This document shows, piece by piece, positions 47,701 to 56,418 of a stretch of 64,000 nucleotides of DNA. The position numbers were made by a program, and so were the translations under genes. This DNA is from Vibrio aerogenes (GTDB lineage Bacteria; Pseudomonadota; Gammaproteobacteria; Enterobacterales; Vibrionaceae). Position 1 is the stretch's first letter, and each line of letters begins with the position of its first letter. The notes under the pieces were generated by a model. That model was given only the letters and a program-made list of their open reading frames with translations, was not told the origin of the DNA and ran no database searches. Location of the stretch: contig NZ_AP024862.1 of assembly GCF_024346755.1 (NCBI RefSeq), positions 1,283,554 to 1,347,553 on the forward strand, in the 5' to 3' direction.

Positions 47701-48399
47701 CTAATGTGGGGAGTGCCCCATTTCCAGTAAAGAGGCATTTCCTCCGATTGCTGTTATATTTATTGTGCGGGTTCGTTCCGTGATAAAACGTAAAGACAGA
47801 TAAGGGTCGTGAGCAGTAGGTAAATCCACTAAATCTGTCTCAGAAACGAAGCTGACAATGACACCTTCACGCTTTGCAAAAGCACGGCTCAGGTGTCTCT
47901 CATCGTTTTCTTTTCCAACAAATCCAACACTACGAATATCAGAAGAAATCAAAGCATTGCATTGTTCTTCTGACAAAACCTGGATCAATTTTTCTGGTAA
48001 ATCAGCCTCATTCAAGACCGAACTCAGCATGGAAGTGAAGACATTGTCTTCACTACACATAACAATACTGTTGCCAGCAATTAATGCTGCTGAGATCAAT
48101 GCGAGAATCGCTTTTGATGCACCGGGGCCTTCTTGTTTGGAAAACATCAAAGCCACACCACGGCCAGCAGTATATAGTTCGTTCGTTTCTCCAGTCGGGC
48201 CATTCAGTTCATGGCAAACTGAAACAAATGGTCTGGCAGACTCAATGTGAAACTGCACGACATCCGCTAATTCAGAATCTTTCTTGCGGAGCAAGCCAGC
48301 CAGCTTGCTCAACGCCTCAAACCTTTGTTCAAAAGCCGTAAAATTCCAATGCTTCCACGCAGTGCGGGCATCAGAGAAACATGTTAATTCCTGTGTCAT
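47701..48399 (-). CDS. Separate PutA C-terminal-domain-like protein of the put operon
   Basis: This 232-residue protein has an aldehyde-dehydrogenase-like Rossmann region (ALISAALIAGNSIVMCSEDN resembles the NAD-binding fold) but no catalytic Cys/Glu block. It ends with ERTRTINITAIGGNASLLEM, the sequence style that closes long PutA proteins. The neighbouring PutA lacks just this C-terminal domain, so this looks like that domain encoded as its own gene. In long PutAs it acts as a lid over the intermediate tunnel. The start was placed at ATG 48397-48399 after GGGAGG; an ATG at 48415-48417 overlaps the putA stop (TGATG). It would often be labelled a pyrroline-carboxylate dehydrogenase, which the missing active site does not support. 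Confidence 0.65.
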   Translation of the reverse strand: MTQELTCFSDARTAWKHWNFTAFEQRFEALSKLAGLLRKKDSELADVVQFHIESARPFVSVCHELNGPTGETNELYTAGRGVALMFSKQEGPGASKAILALISAALIAGNSIVMCSEDNVFTSMLSSVLNEADLPEKLIQVLSEEQCNALISSDIRSVGFVGKENDERHLSRAFAKREGVIVSFVSETDLVDLPTAHDPYLSLRFITERTRTINITAIGGNASLLEMGHSPH

Positions 48400-48416
48400 T
48401 GTAACCTCCCTGATCA

Positions 48417-51400
48417 TCAAATCTGACTAAAACTGGTTTTCATAAACCGGTATAAATAATGAGGGCCGCCGGCTTTAGGACCGGTACCGGATAATCCTTG
48501 TCCGCCGAAAGGCTGTACACCAACCACAGCACCGACCTGATCCCGGTTAATGTAACAGTTGCCGACAAGGGCATTTTTCTCAATCCAGCGATATGTCGTC
48601 TCATTGCGGGTGTGCACACCCATCGTCAAGCCATATCCGGTGTTATTAATCTCTTCAACGACCTCTTTCAGGTCTTTTGCTTCAAACCGCACCACATGTA
48701 AGATCGGACCGAATTTTTCTTCATCAAGGGCATGAATGCTGTCAATCTCGAATGCTGTTGGCGCAACAAAATCACCATTTGCACATTCATCAGAGAGTGG
48801 AATCTGATTGATCAGCGTCTGAGTGTGACGCATATGCTCGATGTGGGATACTAGTTTGGTTTTGGCTTGCAGATCGATAACAGGTCCGACATCAGTTGAA
48901 TGAAGGTATGGTTTCCCCACAGAGAGTTCATTCATCGCACCGCGAATTAAATCAATAATCCGATCCGCGATATCACGCTGAACATATAATACCCGAAGTG
49001 CGGAACACCGCTGCCCGGCTGAAGCAAATGCCGAACGCATCACGTCACGGACGACTTGTTCTGGCAAAGCCGTACTATCAACAATCATCGCATTCATCCC
49101 ACCGGTCTCAGCAATCAGCGGAACCGGAGCCGCATCCCGCTCAGTTAAGGTCTGATTGATACGCTGAGCAGTTGCAGTTGAACCTGTGAACGCAACTCCG
49201 GCAATCAGCGGATGACTGGTCAGTGCTGTACCAATCTCAGCGCCATTTCCAACCAGCAACTGAATCACACCCGATGGGAAACCGGCATCTTTCATCAGCT
49301 CAACGGCTCGTGTCGCAATTAAGGATGTCTGCTCGGCTGGTTTGGCAACCACCGTATTACCTGCGACAAGCGCTGCACTAATCTGGCCAAGGAAGATAGC
49401 CAGCGGGAAGTTCCACGGGCTGATACAGACAAATACTCCCCGACCTTGCTGAGAAACAAGACGTTTTTTCTGATCAAAACCTTGCACTTCCTGAGGTGTC
49501 ATTGTTTTAATCTGAAGCGCATAGTAGCGGCAAAAGTCAACGGCTTCCCGGACTTCATCAATACTGTCATGAATGGTTTTACCTGCTTCTTTGTGGCAAA
49601 TAGCAACCAGCTCTTCCAGATTTTCTTCCAGCAAATCAGCCAGACAATTCAGTTTGTCTGCACGCTCTTCATGACTGGATTGATTCCATGACTCAAATGC
49701 GCGGGCGGCCTCTTCAACAGCAATATTCACCTGTTCAGAAGTTGCCATCACGATTTTACCCGCTTCAACTGTGCGATCATAAGGTGCAGTCACAGCAACA
49801 GGTGATGCTCCATCCTTGATCATGCTTTCGAAAAGGTTAGTACCGTTAATCACAGGAGCAGCGGTCCATTGGGATGCCATCCACTGATTCACTTTTTCTT
49901 CGAAAGGTTTCACTTCACTTTCTATATCAATATTGACACCGTAAGAATTCTTGCGGGTTTCATAGATATCAGGTGGCAAAGCAATTGCGGTATTGTTAAA
50001 AGTTTTTTGACGTTTAAGTGTATCAACAGGATGCTCTGTCAGAGCACTGACCGGACAACGGGCATCAACCAGACGATGTACAAAAGAGCTGTTTGCGCCA
50101 TTTTCCAGCAAACGTCGCACAAGATATGGCAACAGATCTTTATGATTTCCAACCGGAGCATAAATCCGTACAGCCTGTTTAAACATACGCATTGCGTAAT
50201 GGAACAAACCATCTCCCATCCCGTGCAAACGCTGGAATTCGAAGTCTTCGTGCGAGGCCATTACAGCCACAGCCGTCACTGTCTGCGCATTATGGCTGGC
50301 AAATTGAGGAAATAAACGACCACGAACATGCTCACTCAGCAAGAAACGGGCACAGGCAAGGTATGAAACATCTGAAGATTCTTTTCGGGTGTAAACCGGA
50401 TAGCCGGTAAAGCCATGCTGTTGTGATAACTTAATCTCACTATCCCAGTATGCGCCTTTTACCAGACGAACAGGAATTAAATCGCCCTGCTCGGCAGACA
50501 ATGCAGATAACCAGGCAAGTACAGGTAACGCGCGCTTGGAGTAAGCCTGAATCACCAGCCCGAATTTACCCCACCCTTTTGCAACTTCATGCCGGTAGAG
50601 TTTTTCAAATAATTCCAGAGAAAGTTCAAGCCGATCCATTTCTTCAGCATCAATGGTCAGGCCCACGTCAAGCTCTCTGGCTCTGGTAATCAACCGGACC
50701 AGCGAATCAAACAACTCCGACATGACCCGATCACGGTTGGCAACTTCATACCGGGGATGTAATGCTGACAATTTAATAGAGAGAGAAGGTGCGAGCTTTG
50801 GATCACCCGAATGCGGCTCTTTTCCAACCGACTCAACCGCTGACAGATAATCCTGAAAATATTTATTCGCATCTGCTGTTGTTAATGCGGCTTCACCAAG
50901 CATATCAAATGAGTAAGTATACCCTTTCTCACGCATCGGTCGTCCGTTCTCATGGGCTTCACTCATTGTCTGCCCCAGAACAAACTGATGACCCATGATC
51001 TTCATTGCCTGGTGCATGACCTGACGAATCACCGGTTCAGAAAATTTCCTGACCAGCCGGTTAACAGCACTGGTTGGCGTCGTATTTTCAATATCAGAAA
51101 TACCAACCACTTTACCGGTAATCATTAACCCCCAGGTAGAGGCATTCACAAAAACAGAGTCTGAATTTTGCAAATGAGATTTCCAGTCGGCGATACTCAG
51201 GCGATCTTTAATAAAAGCATCCGCTGTGAGTTTATCCGGAATTCTCATTAATGCTTCTGCCAGACACATCAGCAAAATGCCTTCCTGTGTATCCAGACTA
51301 TATTCCAGTAAAAGCGCATCAATCATCTGAACTGACTTTTTATCGGCTCTGATCGCCTCAATTAATTCTGTCGTTTTGAGCGTAATTTCATTATTTTCGT

Positions 51401-51542
51401 TTTCAGAAGGCGTAGCCAGTGGCAAAAGCTCTTCAAGCCATTGTGATTCATCCACCATGTATAGTGGTGAAATCAGCGACCACAGTTTATCAAGTGGCTG
51501 CTCAATAAACTCAGGTTTTAACACATCCGTTGCAGTAAACAT
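48417..51542 (-). CDS. putA: Bifunctional proline dehydrogenase / P5C dehydrogenase PutA
   Basis: This 1,041-residue enzyme oxidises proline to glutamate. It has an N-terminal helical arm, the FAD-binding proline dehydrogenase barrel (for example LAPSLSIKLSALHPRYE, VRLVKGAYWD, QFASHNA) and a C-terminal aldehyde dehydrogenase domain (ISPWNFPLAIFLGQ, AGNTVVAKPAEQ, the catalytic Cys in SAGQRCSALRV, and the closing GPKAGGPHYLYRF). It lacks the ribbon-helix-helix DNA-binding domain of enterobacterial PutA (about 1,320 residues), so it cannot repress its own operon, and it lacks the extra C-terminal domain. AAGGA lies 7 bases upstream of the ATG. Regulation is probably by the adjacent putR. Confidence 0.95.
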   Translation of the reverse strand: MFTATDVLKPEFIEQPLDKLWSLISPLYMVDESQWLEELLPLATPSENENNEITLKTTELIEAIRADKKSVQMIDALLLEYSLDTQEGILLMCLAEALMRIPDKLTADAFIKDRLSIADWKSHLQNSDSVFVNASTWGLMITGKVVGISDIENTTPTSAVNRLVRKFSEPVIRQVMHQAMKIMGHQFVLGQTMSEAHENGRPMREKGYTYSFDMLGEAALTTADANKYFQDYLSAVESVGKEPHSGDPKLAPSLSIKLSALHPRYEVANRDRVMSELFDSLVRLITRARELDVGLTIDAEEMDRLELSLELFEKLYRHEVAKGWGKFGLVIQAYSKRALPVLAWLSALSAEQGDLIPVRLVKGAYWDSEIKLSQQHGFTGYPVYTRKESSDVSYLACARFLLSEHVRGRLFPQFASHNAQTVTAVAVMASHEDFEFQRLHGMGDGLFHYAMRMFKQAVRIYAPVGNHKDLLPYLVRRLLENGANSSFVHRLVDARCPVSALTEHPVDTLKRQKTFNNTAIALPPDIYETRKNSYGVNIDIESEVKPFEEKVNQWMASQWTAAPVINGTNLFESMIKDGASPVAVTAPYDRTVEAGKIVMATSEQVNIAVEEAARAFESWNQSSHEERADKLNCLADLLEENLEELVAICHKEAGKTIHDSIDEVREAVDFCRYYALQIKTMTPQEVQGFDQKKRLVSQQGRGVFVCISPWNFPLAIFLGQISAALVAGNTVVAKPAEQTSLIATRAVELMKDAGFPSGVIQLLVGNGAEIGTALTSHPLIAGVAFTGSTATAQRINQTLTERDAAPVPLIAETGGMNAMIVDSTALPEQVVRDVMRSAFASAGQRCSALRVLYVQRDIADRIIDLIRGAMNELSVGKPYLHSTDVGPVIDLQAKTKLVSHIEHMRHTQTLINQIPLSDECANGDFVAPTAFEIDSIHALDEEKFGPILHVVRFEAKDLKEVVEEINNTGYGLTMGVHTRNETTYRWIEKNALVGNCYINRDQVGAVVGVQPFGGQGLSGTGPKAGGPHYLYRFMKTSFSQI

Positions 51543-51903
51543 ATGTATTCCTTCAACCTCTTTCTTATTAGCTGATTGTCAACAATAGCTAGCAGTGTAT
51601 TCTGAGTGGAGAAAGAATACTTGTCAAAAAATCCGGATCATTTGCTGGAAAGTCCATTTTTTAACAAAATAAAAACACAAAAATAGTAAATAATTTTCAC
51701 AAACATCCATTTTGTCACTAATGGTAATGACGGGACAACATCGTTTTCATCAGGAATTTTTCGGGGAGATGAAACCGGGGAAAGAGCCCAGAAGTCAACT
51801 TACATAAGTGCTTTATAAAATAGGTGCTTTATAAAAAAGGGACTTGATAGAAGAAGATAAAAGAAAATGGTGAGAACAGGTGCGGCTCAGCATCTGGTTC
51901 AGA
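51543..51903. promoter_or_regulatory. put operon promoter region
   Basis: These 361 bases lie upstream of putA and downstream of putR. They contain the near-palindrome at 51714-51731, a direct repeat of GTGCTTTATAAAA (51808-51820 and 51824-51836, 16-bp period) and otherwise AT-rich DNA. Confidence 0.5.
51714..51731. promoter_or_regulatory. Near-palindrome upstream of putA, candidate operator
   Basis: GTCACTA-ATGG-TAATGAC has 7-base arms with one mismatch. It lies about 170 bases before the putA start. Assigning it to PutR or to CRP is inference. Confidence 0.3.
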
Positions 51904-52701
51904 TTATTGTATTCGTTTCTTATAAACAGAAGGAGACATTCCCTGTAGACGGGTAAAAACATGAGAAAAGGTACTTTGGCCAGAAAAACCGGTCAGTTCA
52001 GCAACCTGACCCAGCGTATAACCCCCCTGATCAATTAAAGACCTGGCCGCTTCTATCCTCTTCTGCAACACATATTGATGTGGCGTCATACCTAACAGCT
52101 CTTTGAACCGGCAATGGAACTGACTCTCGCCTAAAAACACACTTCCGGCAAGCTGAGCAATCGTAATACGACGGCTAAGATTACTTTCAATGTAATTATC
52201 AATCACGGCCAAATCAAAACGGGATTCTTTGATGACAGACACGTTACGTGTCATGTGTCTGAAAAGCATGGTAACCAGTGTGTCATGACATGCTTTACTC
52301 AGGAGAGTATCTTCAGGAAACAGGGCCATTTCCTGTGAAAGCAAACGTATGATTTGGTTCAAACGTTCATCAATATGGAAATAGACTTCAGATTTAGACA
52401 AGTCATAAATCTGCTGTAAAACAACAGACTCATCAACAGAAGGAACAGGAAGATTTAAAACCAGAATATCTGTTTGATCTGCAAGGCCTCCAAAAGCATG
52501 ATTTGCTCCGGCTGAAACAACGCACCCCTGCCCGGGTCCGACACGGTTTCCGTATCCGTTGATTTCAAATTCACTTTGGCCTTTCAGCCCAATCACGATC
52601 TGGGCATAGCCGTGATCATGGCAACTCATGTCAGATGGCAGAGTCACCACCTCAGCGGGTTTAGGCAACTGTATGTCAACTGATGAATTCAATTCAAACA
52701 T
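51904..52701 (-). CDS. putR: AraC-family regulator of proline utilisation, PutR-like
   Basis: This 265-residue regulator has an N-terminal cupin-like sensor (HDHGYAQIVIGLKGQSEFEI) and a C-terminal AraC DNA-binding domain with two HTHs (ITIAQLAGSVFLGESQFHCR and YTLGQVAELTGFSGQSTFSH, then PSVYKKR). Its place next to putA matches PutR of other vibrios, where it activates the put genes, probably in response to proline. The start was set at ATG 52699-52701 with GAGGGA upstream; the longer frame from GTG 52740 has no ribosome binding site. Confidence 0.85.
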   Translation of the reverse strand: MFELNSSVDIQLPKPAEVVTLPSDMSCHDHGYAQIVIGLKGQSEFEINGYGNRVGPGQGCVVSAGANHAFGGLADQTDILVLNLPVPSVDESVVLQQIYDLSKSEVYFHIDERLNQIIRLLSQEMALFPEDTLLSKACHDTLVTMLFRHMTRNVSVIKESRFDLAVIDNYIESNLSRRITIAQLAGSVFLGESQFHCRFKELLGMTPHQYVLQKRIEAARSLIDQGGYTLGQVAELTGFSGQSTFSHVFTRLQGMSPSVYKKRIQ

Positions 52702-52759
52702 TTCAAATCCCTCGCTTTGACAGGAACAAAATTCAACCACACACCGGTAGCAAAGCCTG

Positions 52760-52818
52760 GAGCGTGTTTATCTTTCATCGCCGTTCCTAGCTGGAGGATG
52801 TGAAAGATAAACACGCTC
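52760..52818. repeat. Dispersed element, copy B: perfect 18-bp inverted repeat
   Basis: GAGCGTGTTTATCTTTCA (52760-52777) and its exact complement TGAAAGATAAACACGCTC (52801-52818) flank a 23-base loop, CGCCGTTCC being part of it. The left arm and half of the loop recur at 9815-9841, and the right arm recurs at 57254-57276. It could be the end of a lost insertion sequence or a small MITE-like or REP-like element. Confidence 0.85.
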
Positions 52819-53009
52819 TAACCTACCCTGAAAATGATCAGGAATCAATTTTTGTCCTCTCCCGGAAGTCATTCTGTGAGAAAAAGGTGACTTACAATTA
52901 ACAACAATATCAATTAATATAGTTTTCTGTGGAACAATACATAAACATGGATAAATTACGGTCAGTGTCATGCTGATTGAAAAAGAATTCTGAGATCCAT
53001 GCTAAAAAC

Positions 53010-53091
53010 TTGCATATTTTCTTATAAGGCCCAAAATGGAAGTTGCATATTGTAAAATATACAAAATCAGAGACCTAAGTTGCATTTTGTA
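53010..53091. repeat. Three spaced direct repeats upstream of the PEGA gene
   Basis: TTGCATATTTTC (53010), GTTGCATATTGTA (53042) and GTTGCATTTTGTA (53079) lie 33-37 bases apart, ending about 120 bases before the start of the PEGA gene. They could be regulator sites. Confidence 0.45.
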
Positions 53092-53209
53092 CAATTCATG
53101 GCTCTAATGTACTCAGAATTATGAGATAGTTACTTTGTAAAAAAACTGTCAATTCTTACTTTCTCCACAGAGTGGCTGTGGCTTAATTACTTAATTGTTG
53201 CAGGGACCT

Positions 53210-54316
53210 ATGATAGTACGTCACATTCCAGCGCTCTTGTTGGCGCTCTGCCCGTTATTGAGTTCAGCATTTGTATATGCTGATGAATCTAATGCCTCGC
53301 AGGGAGATCCTGTTGCGGTCATTGATACAAAGTTAAATATCAAACAAGACGAAATTAAAAAATCCTCATCAGAATATGATGATGAAGTTGCAAAACTTCA
53401 GCAAATGAAGAATGAGCAGCAACGTCTGAAACGCGAAGGAGATGCACTAGAAACAAAAAGAAACCGGGCAAAATCTGATTTGGACAAACAGTATAGCCGT
53501 CTTCTTGAAGATCCAGATACAGATTTAGTTACATTCCAGAAAAAGTATCAGTCCGTTTGGGCTGAGTTAAAGAAAAATCAGTCAGACAACCTTGATAATG
53601 ACCAGGCGATGACAGAAGCTCAAATGCGTTTGTCTCAGCTAAAGCAAAAAGTTGCCCGTCTGAAAAATGAATACGACAACCTCAAAGAAGCAAAAGTTGA
53701 GGCACGTATAAAACGTATCAACGCGGAGTTGATGGAAACGGAAGTTTTAGAAACACATTATAAAACGACTTGTTCAACCACAATGACTCTGGGTGAATGT
53801 TCCAGCCAGGGCATTTATCTGACCAAGCAGAAAGCTGTTGCAACATTCCATGATCGGATTATCGATAGTCTGACTGAGTCAATTTTAGCCAAGCAAAACC
53901 TGAAAAACGTTGAATTGAATATTTCAGTGAAGGACAGCCAGATTTTATCCAGTGGTTTTCAGGGCAACAATGACTACTACACACAGATAAAAGCTCAGTT
54001 ACAAGCCAGACCGGAAGTCACTGCCGGTTGTAAGTTACTTGGCGTTTCCACTCGTTATTGTCTGCAAGGCAAAAAAACTTATACACCAAAGAAAGAAAAA
54101 CAGTGGGCAAATGTCACCATTCGCTCCGATCAATATCAGGACTCTGTTACCATTGATGGCGTTAGCTACGGCAGTACACCTGTTGAAATTGTTCTCCCTC
54201 ATGGCCGCCATCAGTTTACAGTCTCAAAAGACGGATATGAAACATACAACCAGGTGATAACAATTAATGGAAATGACACGGTGTGGGTGAAACTTCGTCC
54301 AAATAAAGACAGTTAA
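53210..54316 (+). CDS. Exported coiled-coil protein with C-terminal PEGA domain
   Basis: This 368-residue protein has a signal peptide (PALLLALCPLLSSAFVYA) and a long Lys/Glu-rich coiled coil (about residues 35-170). A small middle domain carries two cysteine pairs (CSTTMTLGEC; CKLLGVSTRYC), and a C-terminal PEGA domain (about 298-368; VTIDGVSYGSTPVEIVLPHG) follows. PEGA domains are surface or periplasmic beta folds. The whole design is shared with the next gene, which adds an enzyme-like domain. The start is ATG 53210 with AGGGA upstream; a TTG five codons earlier is in frame. I do not know the function. Confidence 0.85.
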   Translation: MIVRHIPALLLALCPLLSSAFVYADESNASQGDPVAVIDTKLNIKQDEIKKSSSEYDDEVAKLQQMKNEQQRLKREGDALETKRNRAKSDLDKQYSRLLEDPDTDLVTFQKKYQSVWAELKKNQSDNLDNDQAMTEAQMRLSQLKQKVARLKNEYDNLKEAKVEARIKRINAELMETEVLETHYKTTCSTTMTLGECSSQGIYLTKQKAVATFHDRIIDSLTESILAKQNLKNVELNISVKDSQILSSGFQGNNDYYTQIKAQLQARPEVTAGCKLLGVSTRYCLQGKKTYTPKKEKQWANVTIRSDQYQDSVTIDGVSYGSTPVEIVLPHGRHQFTVSKDGYETYNQVITINGNDTVWVKLRPNKDS

Positions 54317-54368
54317 CCACCTGATAAGGGTGATTATTTTTGGCCTGAGTTCACAAAGATGTGGTGAT

Positions 54369-54425
54369 AACGCCATTTTGTCTGTAAGTTATTATTATAT
54401 GACTTATGACCAAATGGCGTTTTCG
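54369..54425 (+). terminator. Terminator between the two PEGA genes
   Basis: AACGCCATTT (54369-54378) pairs with AAATGGCGTT (54412-54421), and a smaller AAGT/ACTT pairing lies inside the loop. TTTTCGTTT closes it. The two PEGA genes are therefore probably separate transcripts. Confidence 0.7.
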
Positions 54426-54475
54426 TTTACAATGGTCAGACAACTCGATAATCCAAAAGATTGAAGTAAAGAAGA

Positions 54476-56317
54476 ATGCGACAAGGACTTAAGGCTTTAT
54501 TACTAACTTTTTCATTGGGTATTGCCTTTTCGGCTCATACCTATGCTGAAGAGAAAGCACCTTCCAACATTAAAGAAAATCCTGACTCAGTGATGGATAT
54601 CGATGATGCAATTTTCAGTAAAAATACAGAGCTGGAAAAAGCAGAAAAAACCCTCAGAAACCAACAGCTGAAAGTGTCCAATCAACACTCTGAGCTTGAC
54701 CGGTTGACAGAACAGGCCAGGGAAATCGATAAAGTTTTAAATAAAACCAAAAAACAGCTGGAGAACGCCTACCAGCAAATGATCACTAATCCCAAGCTGG
54801 ATATTACAAAATATCAGACTGCTTATCAGAATGCCTGGTCAAATCACAAGCAAAATCAGAAAACCCGCTACGAACTGGAAAAAGCACTGGAAGAACAGGA
54901 AGGGTTACTCAAAGACCAGAAAACAACCGCAATTTTACTCCGGAAAAATATTTCTGATCTAAAACAGAGTAAACTCAGAGCCAGAGCCAAGCGGCTGAAT
55001 AATGAGTTATCTTTATCGGGCACGCAAAAAGTCAGTTTTACCAATCGCTGTAACCCGGCAATGACTATCCGTCAATGTGAAGAACAGACAACAAAGCTGG
55101 CTTTACAAAAAGCAGTTAAACAGTTTAAGTCTTCACTGATCAATCAGACCACTGAAAATGAAACAGTACAAAAATACGCACATCATGCAGCCCTCAACGT
55201 CCATGTACTGAAACACAAAGTACTTCAGAGCGGGTTTAATAATGCAAGCCGGTATAAAACAATTGTTGAAGCACAATTAGAAGCCCGGCCTTCAAATACG
55301 ACAATATGTCAGTTACTGAATATCGGAAAACAATACTGCCTGTTTGAAACAGACAATAATCAACAAAAAGAAATTGCCTGGTTTAACCTGAATATTCGTT
55401 CAAATATTTATGATGATCATGTCACAATTGATGGTATTTCATATGGTCATACGCCATTATCACTCACTCTTCAGGAAGGGCTTCATCAGATAAGTGTCAC
55501 CAAAAACGGCTATATACCTTATCGTACATCTTTCAGACTGGCCTCAGATTATTCAATCCGCGCAGTCTTACAGGAAGAGCGAAATCAACTGAAAACCGGG
55601 TTCAGGTTTGCGGATCCTTTGCCAGAAAACATAACCGGTCCTGAATTAATCAGCATTACCCCGGGAAAATTCTTTATCGGTGAATATGCTTCATCACAGG
55701 TTATCCTTGATCATGCGTTCGCGATTTCATTAACCCCTGTAACCGTTGAGATGTTTAAAGTATTTGTAAAGAATACAAATTATCAATCAGATGCTGAGCT
55801 GATGAAGACATGTACAGCCATGATTAATAACCAAATGTCACCTCAATCAGGCCATTACTGGAGAAATCCGGGCTTTAAGCAGTCGCTTGATTCTCCGGTT
55901 GTGTGTGTGAGTGTCAACGATGCTAAAGCATTTGCAGGCTGGTTATCTAAAGAAACTGGCTTTACTTATCGCCTTCCGACAGAGGATGAGTGGGAAATTG
56001 CTGCCCGAGCAGGCACACAAACTGATTATTGGTGGGGAAACAATTTTGAATCAGGCCGTGCAAACACAGGATGGGGTGGAACGAACTGGTCTAACAAAAG
56101 TACATCACCAGTAAAATCATTTTCTCCCAATCCACTGGGCTTATATGATGTTGTAGGCAATGTTTGGGAATGGACCAATGATCCTCAGGGAATAGCAAAA
56201 GGAGGCGCCTGGAGCTTCTCACCGAAAAATGCGACATCATTCAGCCGCTTATTCACAGCGCCATCTACGGCAGCGAATTACATCGGATTCCGTATCGTTC
56301 GGGAGATCAAAGAATAA
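54476..56317 (+). CDS. Exported coiled-coil/PEGA protein fused to a formylglycine-generating-enzyme-like domain
   Basis: This 613-residue paralogue of the preceding protein keeps the same order: signal peptide (ALLLTFSLGIAFSAHTYA), coiled coil (about 45-175), two cysteine pairs (CNPAMTIRQC; CQLLNIGKQYC) and a PEGA domain (about 303-372; VTIDGISYGHTPLSLTLQEG). It then adds an FGE/SUMF1-like domain (about 385-613) with the fold's signatures CVSVNDAKAFAGWLSKETG, YRLPTEDEWEIAARAGT, GLYDVVGNVWEWTND and ANYIGFRIVRE. The catalytic cysteines of true FGEs, expected after the GG(S/A)W block, are missing (KGGAWSFSPKNATSFSR). It is therefore probably a binding or structural module, not a sulfatase activator. 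A bidirectional terminator follows. Confidence 0.85.
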   Translation: MRQGLKALLLTFSLGIAFSAHTYAEEKAPSNIKENPDSVMDIDDAIFSKNTELEKAEKTLRNQQLKVSNQHSELDRLTEQAREIDKVLNKTKKQLENAYQQMITNPKLDITKYQTAYQNAWSNHKQNQKTRYELEKALEEQEGLLKDQKTTAILLRKNISDLKQSKLRARAKRLNNELSLSGTQKVSFTNRCNPAMTIRQCEEQTTKLALQKAVKQFKSSLINQTTENETVQKYAHHAALNVHVLKHKVLQSGFNNASRYKTIVEAQLEARPSNTTICQLLNIGKQYCLFETDNNQQKEIAWFNLNIRSNIYDDHVTIDGISYGHTPLSLTLQEGLHQISVTKNGYIPYRTSFRLASDYSIRAVLQEERNQLKTGFRFADPLPENITGPELISITPGKFFIGEYASSQVILDHAFAISLTPVTVEMFKVFVKNTNYQSDAELMKTCTAMINNQMSPQSGHYWRNPGFKQSLDSPVVCVSVNDAKAFAGWLSKETGFTYRLPTEDEWEIAARAGTQTDYWWGNNFESGRANTGWGGTNWSNKSTSPVKSFSPNPLGLYDVVGNVWEWTNDPQGIAKGGAWSFSPKNATSFSRLFTAPSTAANYIGFRIVREIKE

Positions 56318-56358
56318 GACAATATTAGCATTGGACATCGGACATCTGCTTTAATTGA

Positions 56359-56389
56359 AAAAAGGAAAGAGAATCCCTCTTTCCTTTTT
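56359..56389. terminator. Bidirectional terminator between the PEGA/FGE gene and pdxH
   Basis: AAAAAGGAAAGAG and CTCTTTCCTTTTT form a perfect 13-bp stem with a 5-base loop. The A and T ends provide a T run in both directions between the convergent genes. Confidence 0.9.
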
Positions 56390-56418
56390 ATCAAATGTCA
56401 TCCAACACTATGTCTGTC

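Larger units (their letters stand above)
52702..53209. other. Divergent region between putR and the PEGA pair
   Basis: It contains a perfect 18-bp inverted repeat (52760-52818), three spaced TTGCAT-type repeats (53010-53091) and the promoters of both flanking genes. A 67-codon frame at 52768-52971 has no ribosome binding site and is not called. Confidence 0.5.

Noticed and set aside
48397..48420. A frameshift splitting one long PutA gene into two
   Set aside because: PutA ends normally at the close of the P5C dehydrogenase fold, and the next gene has its own GGGAGG and ATG, so it is a genuine separate gene rather than a broken one.
52768..52971. 67-residue minus-strand ORF between putR and the PEGA pair
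   Set aside because: No ribosome binding site; it crosses the 18-bp inverted repeat and has no family-like sequence.
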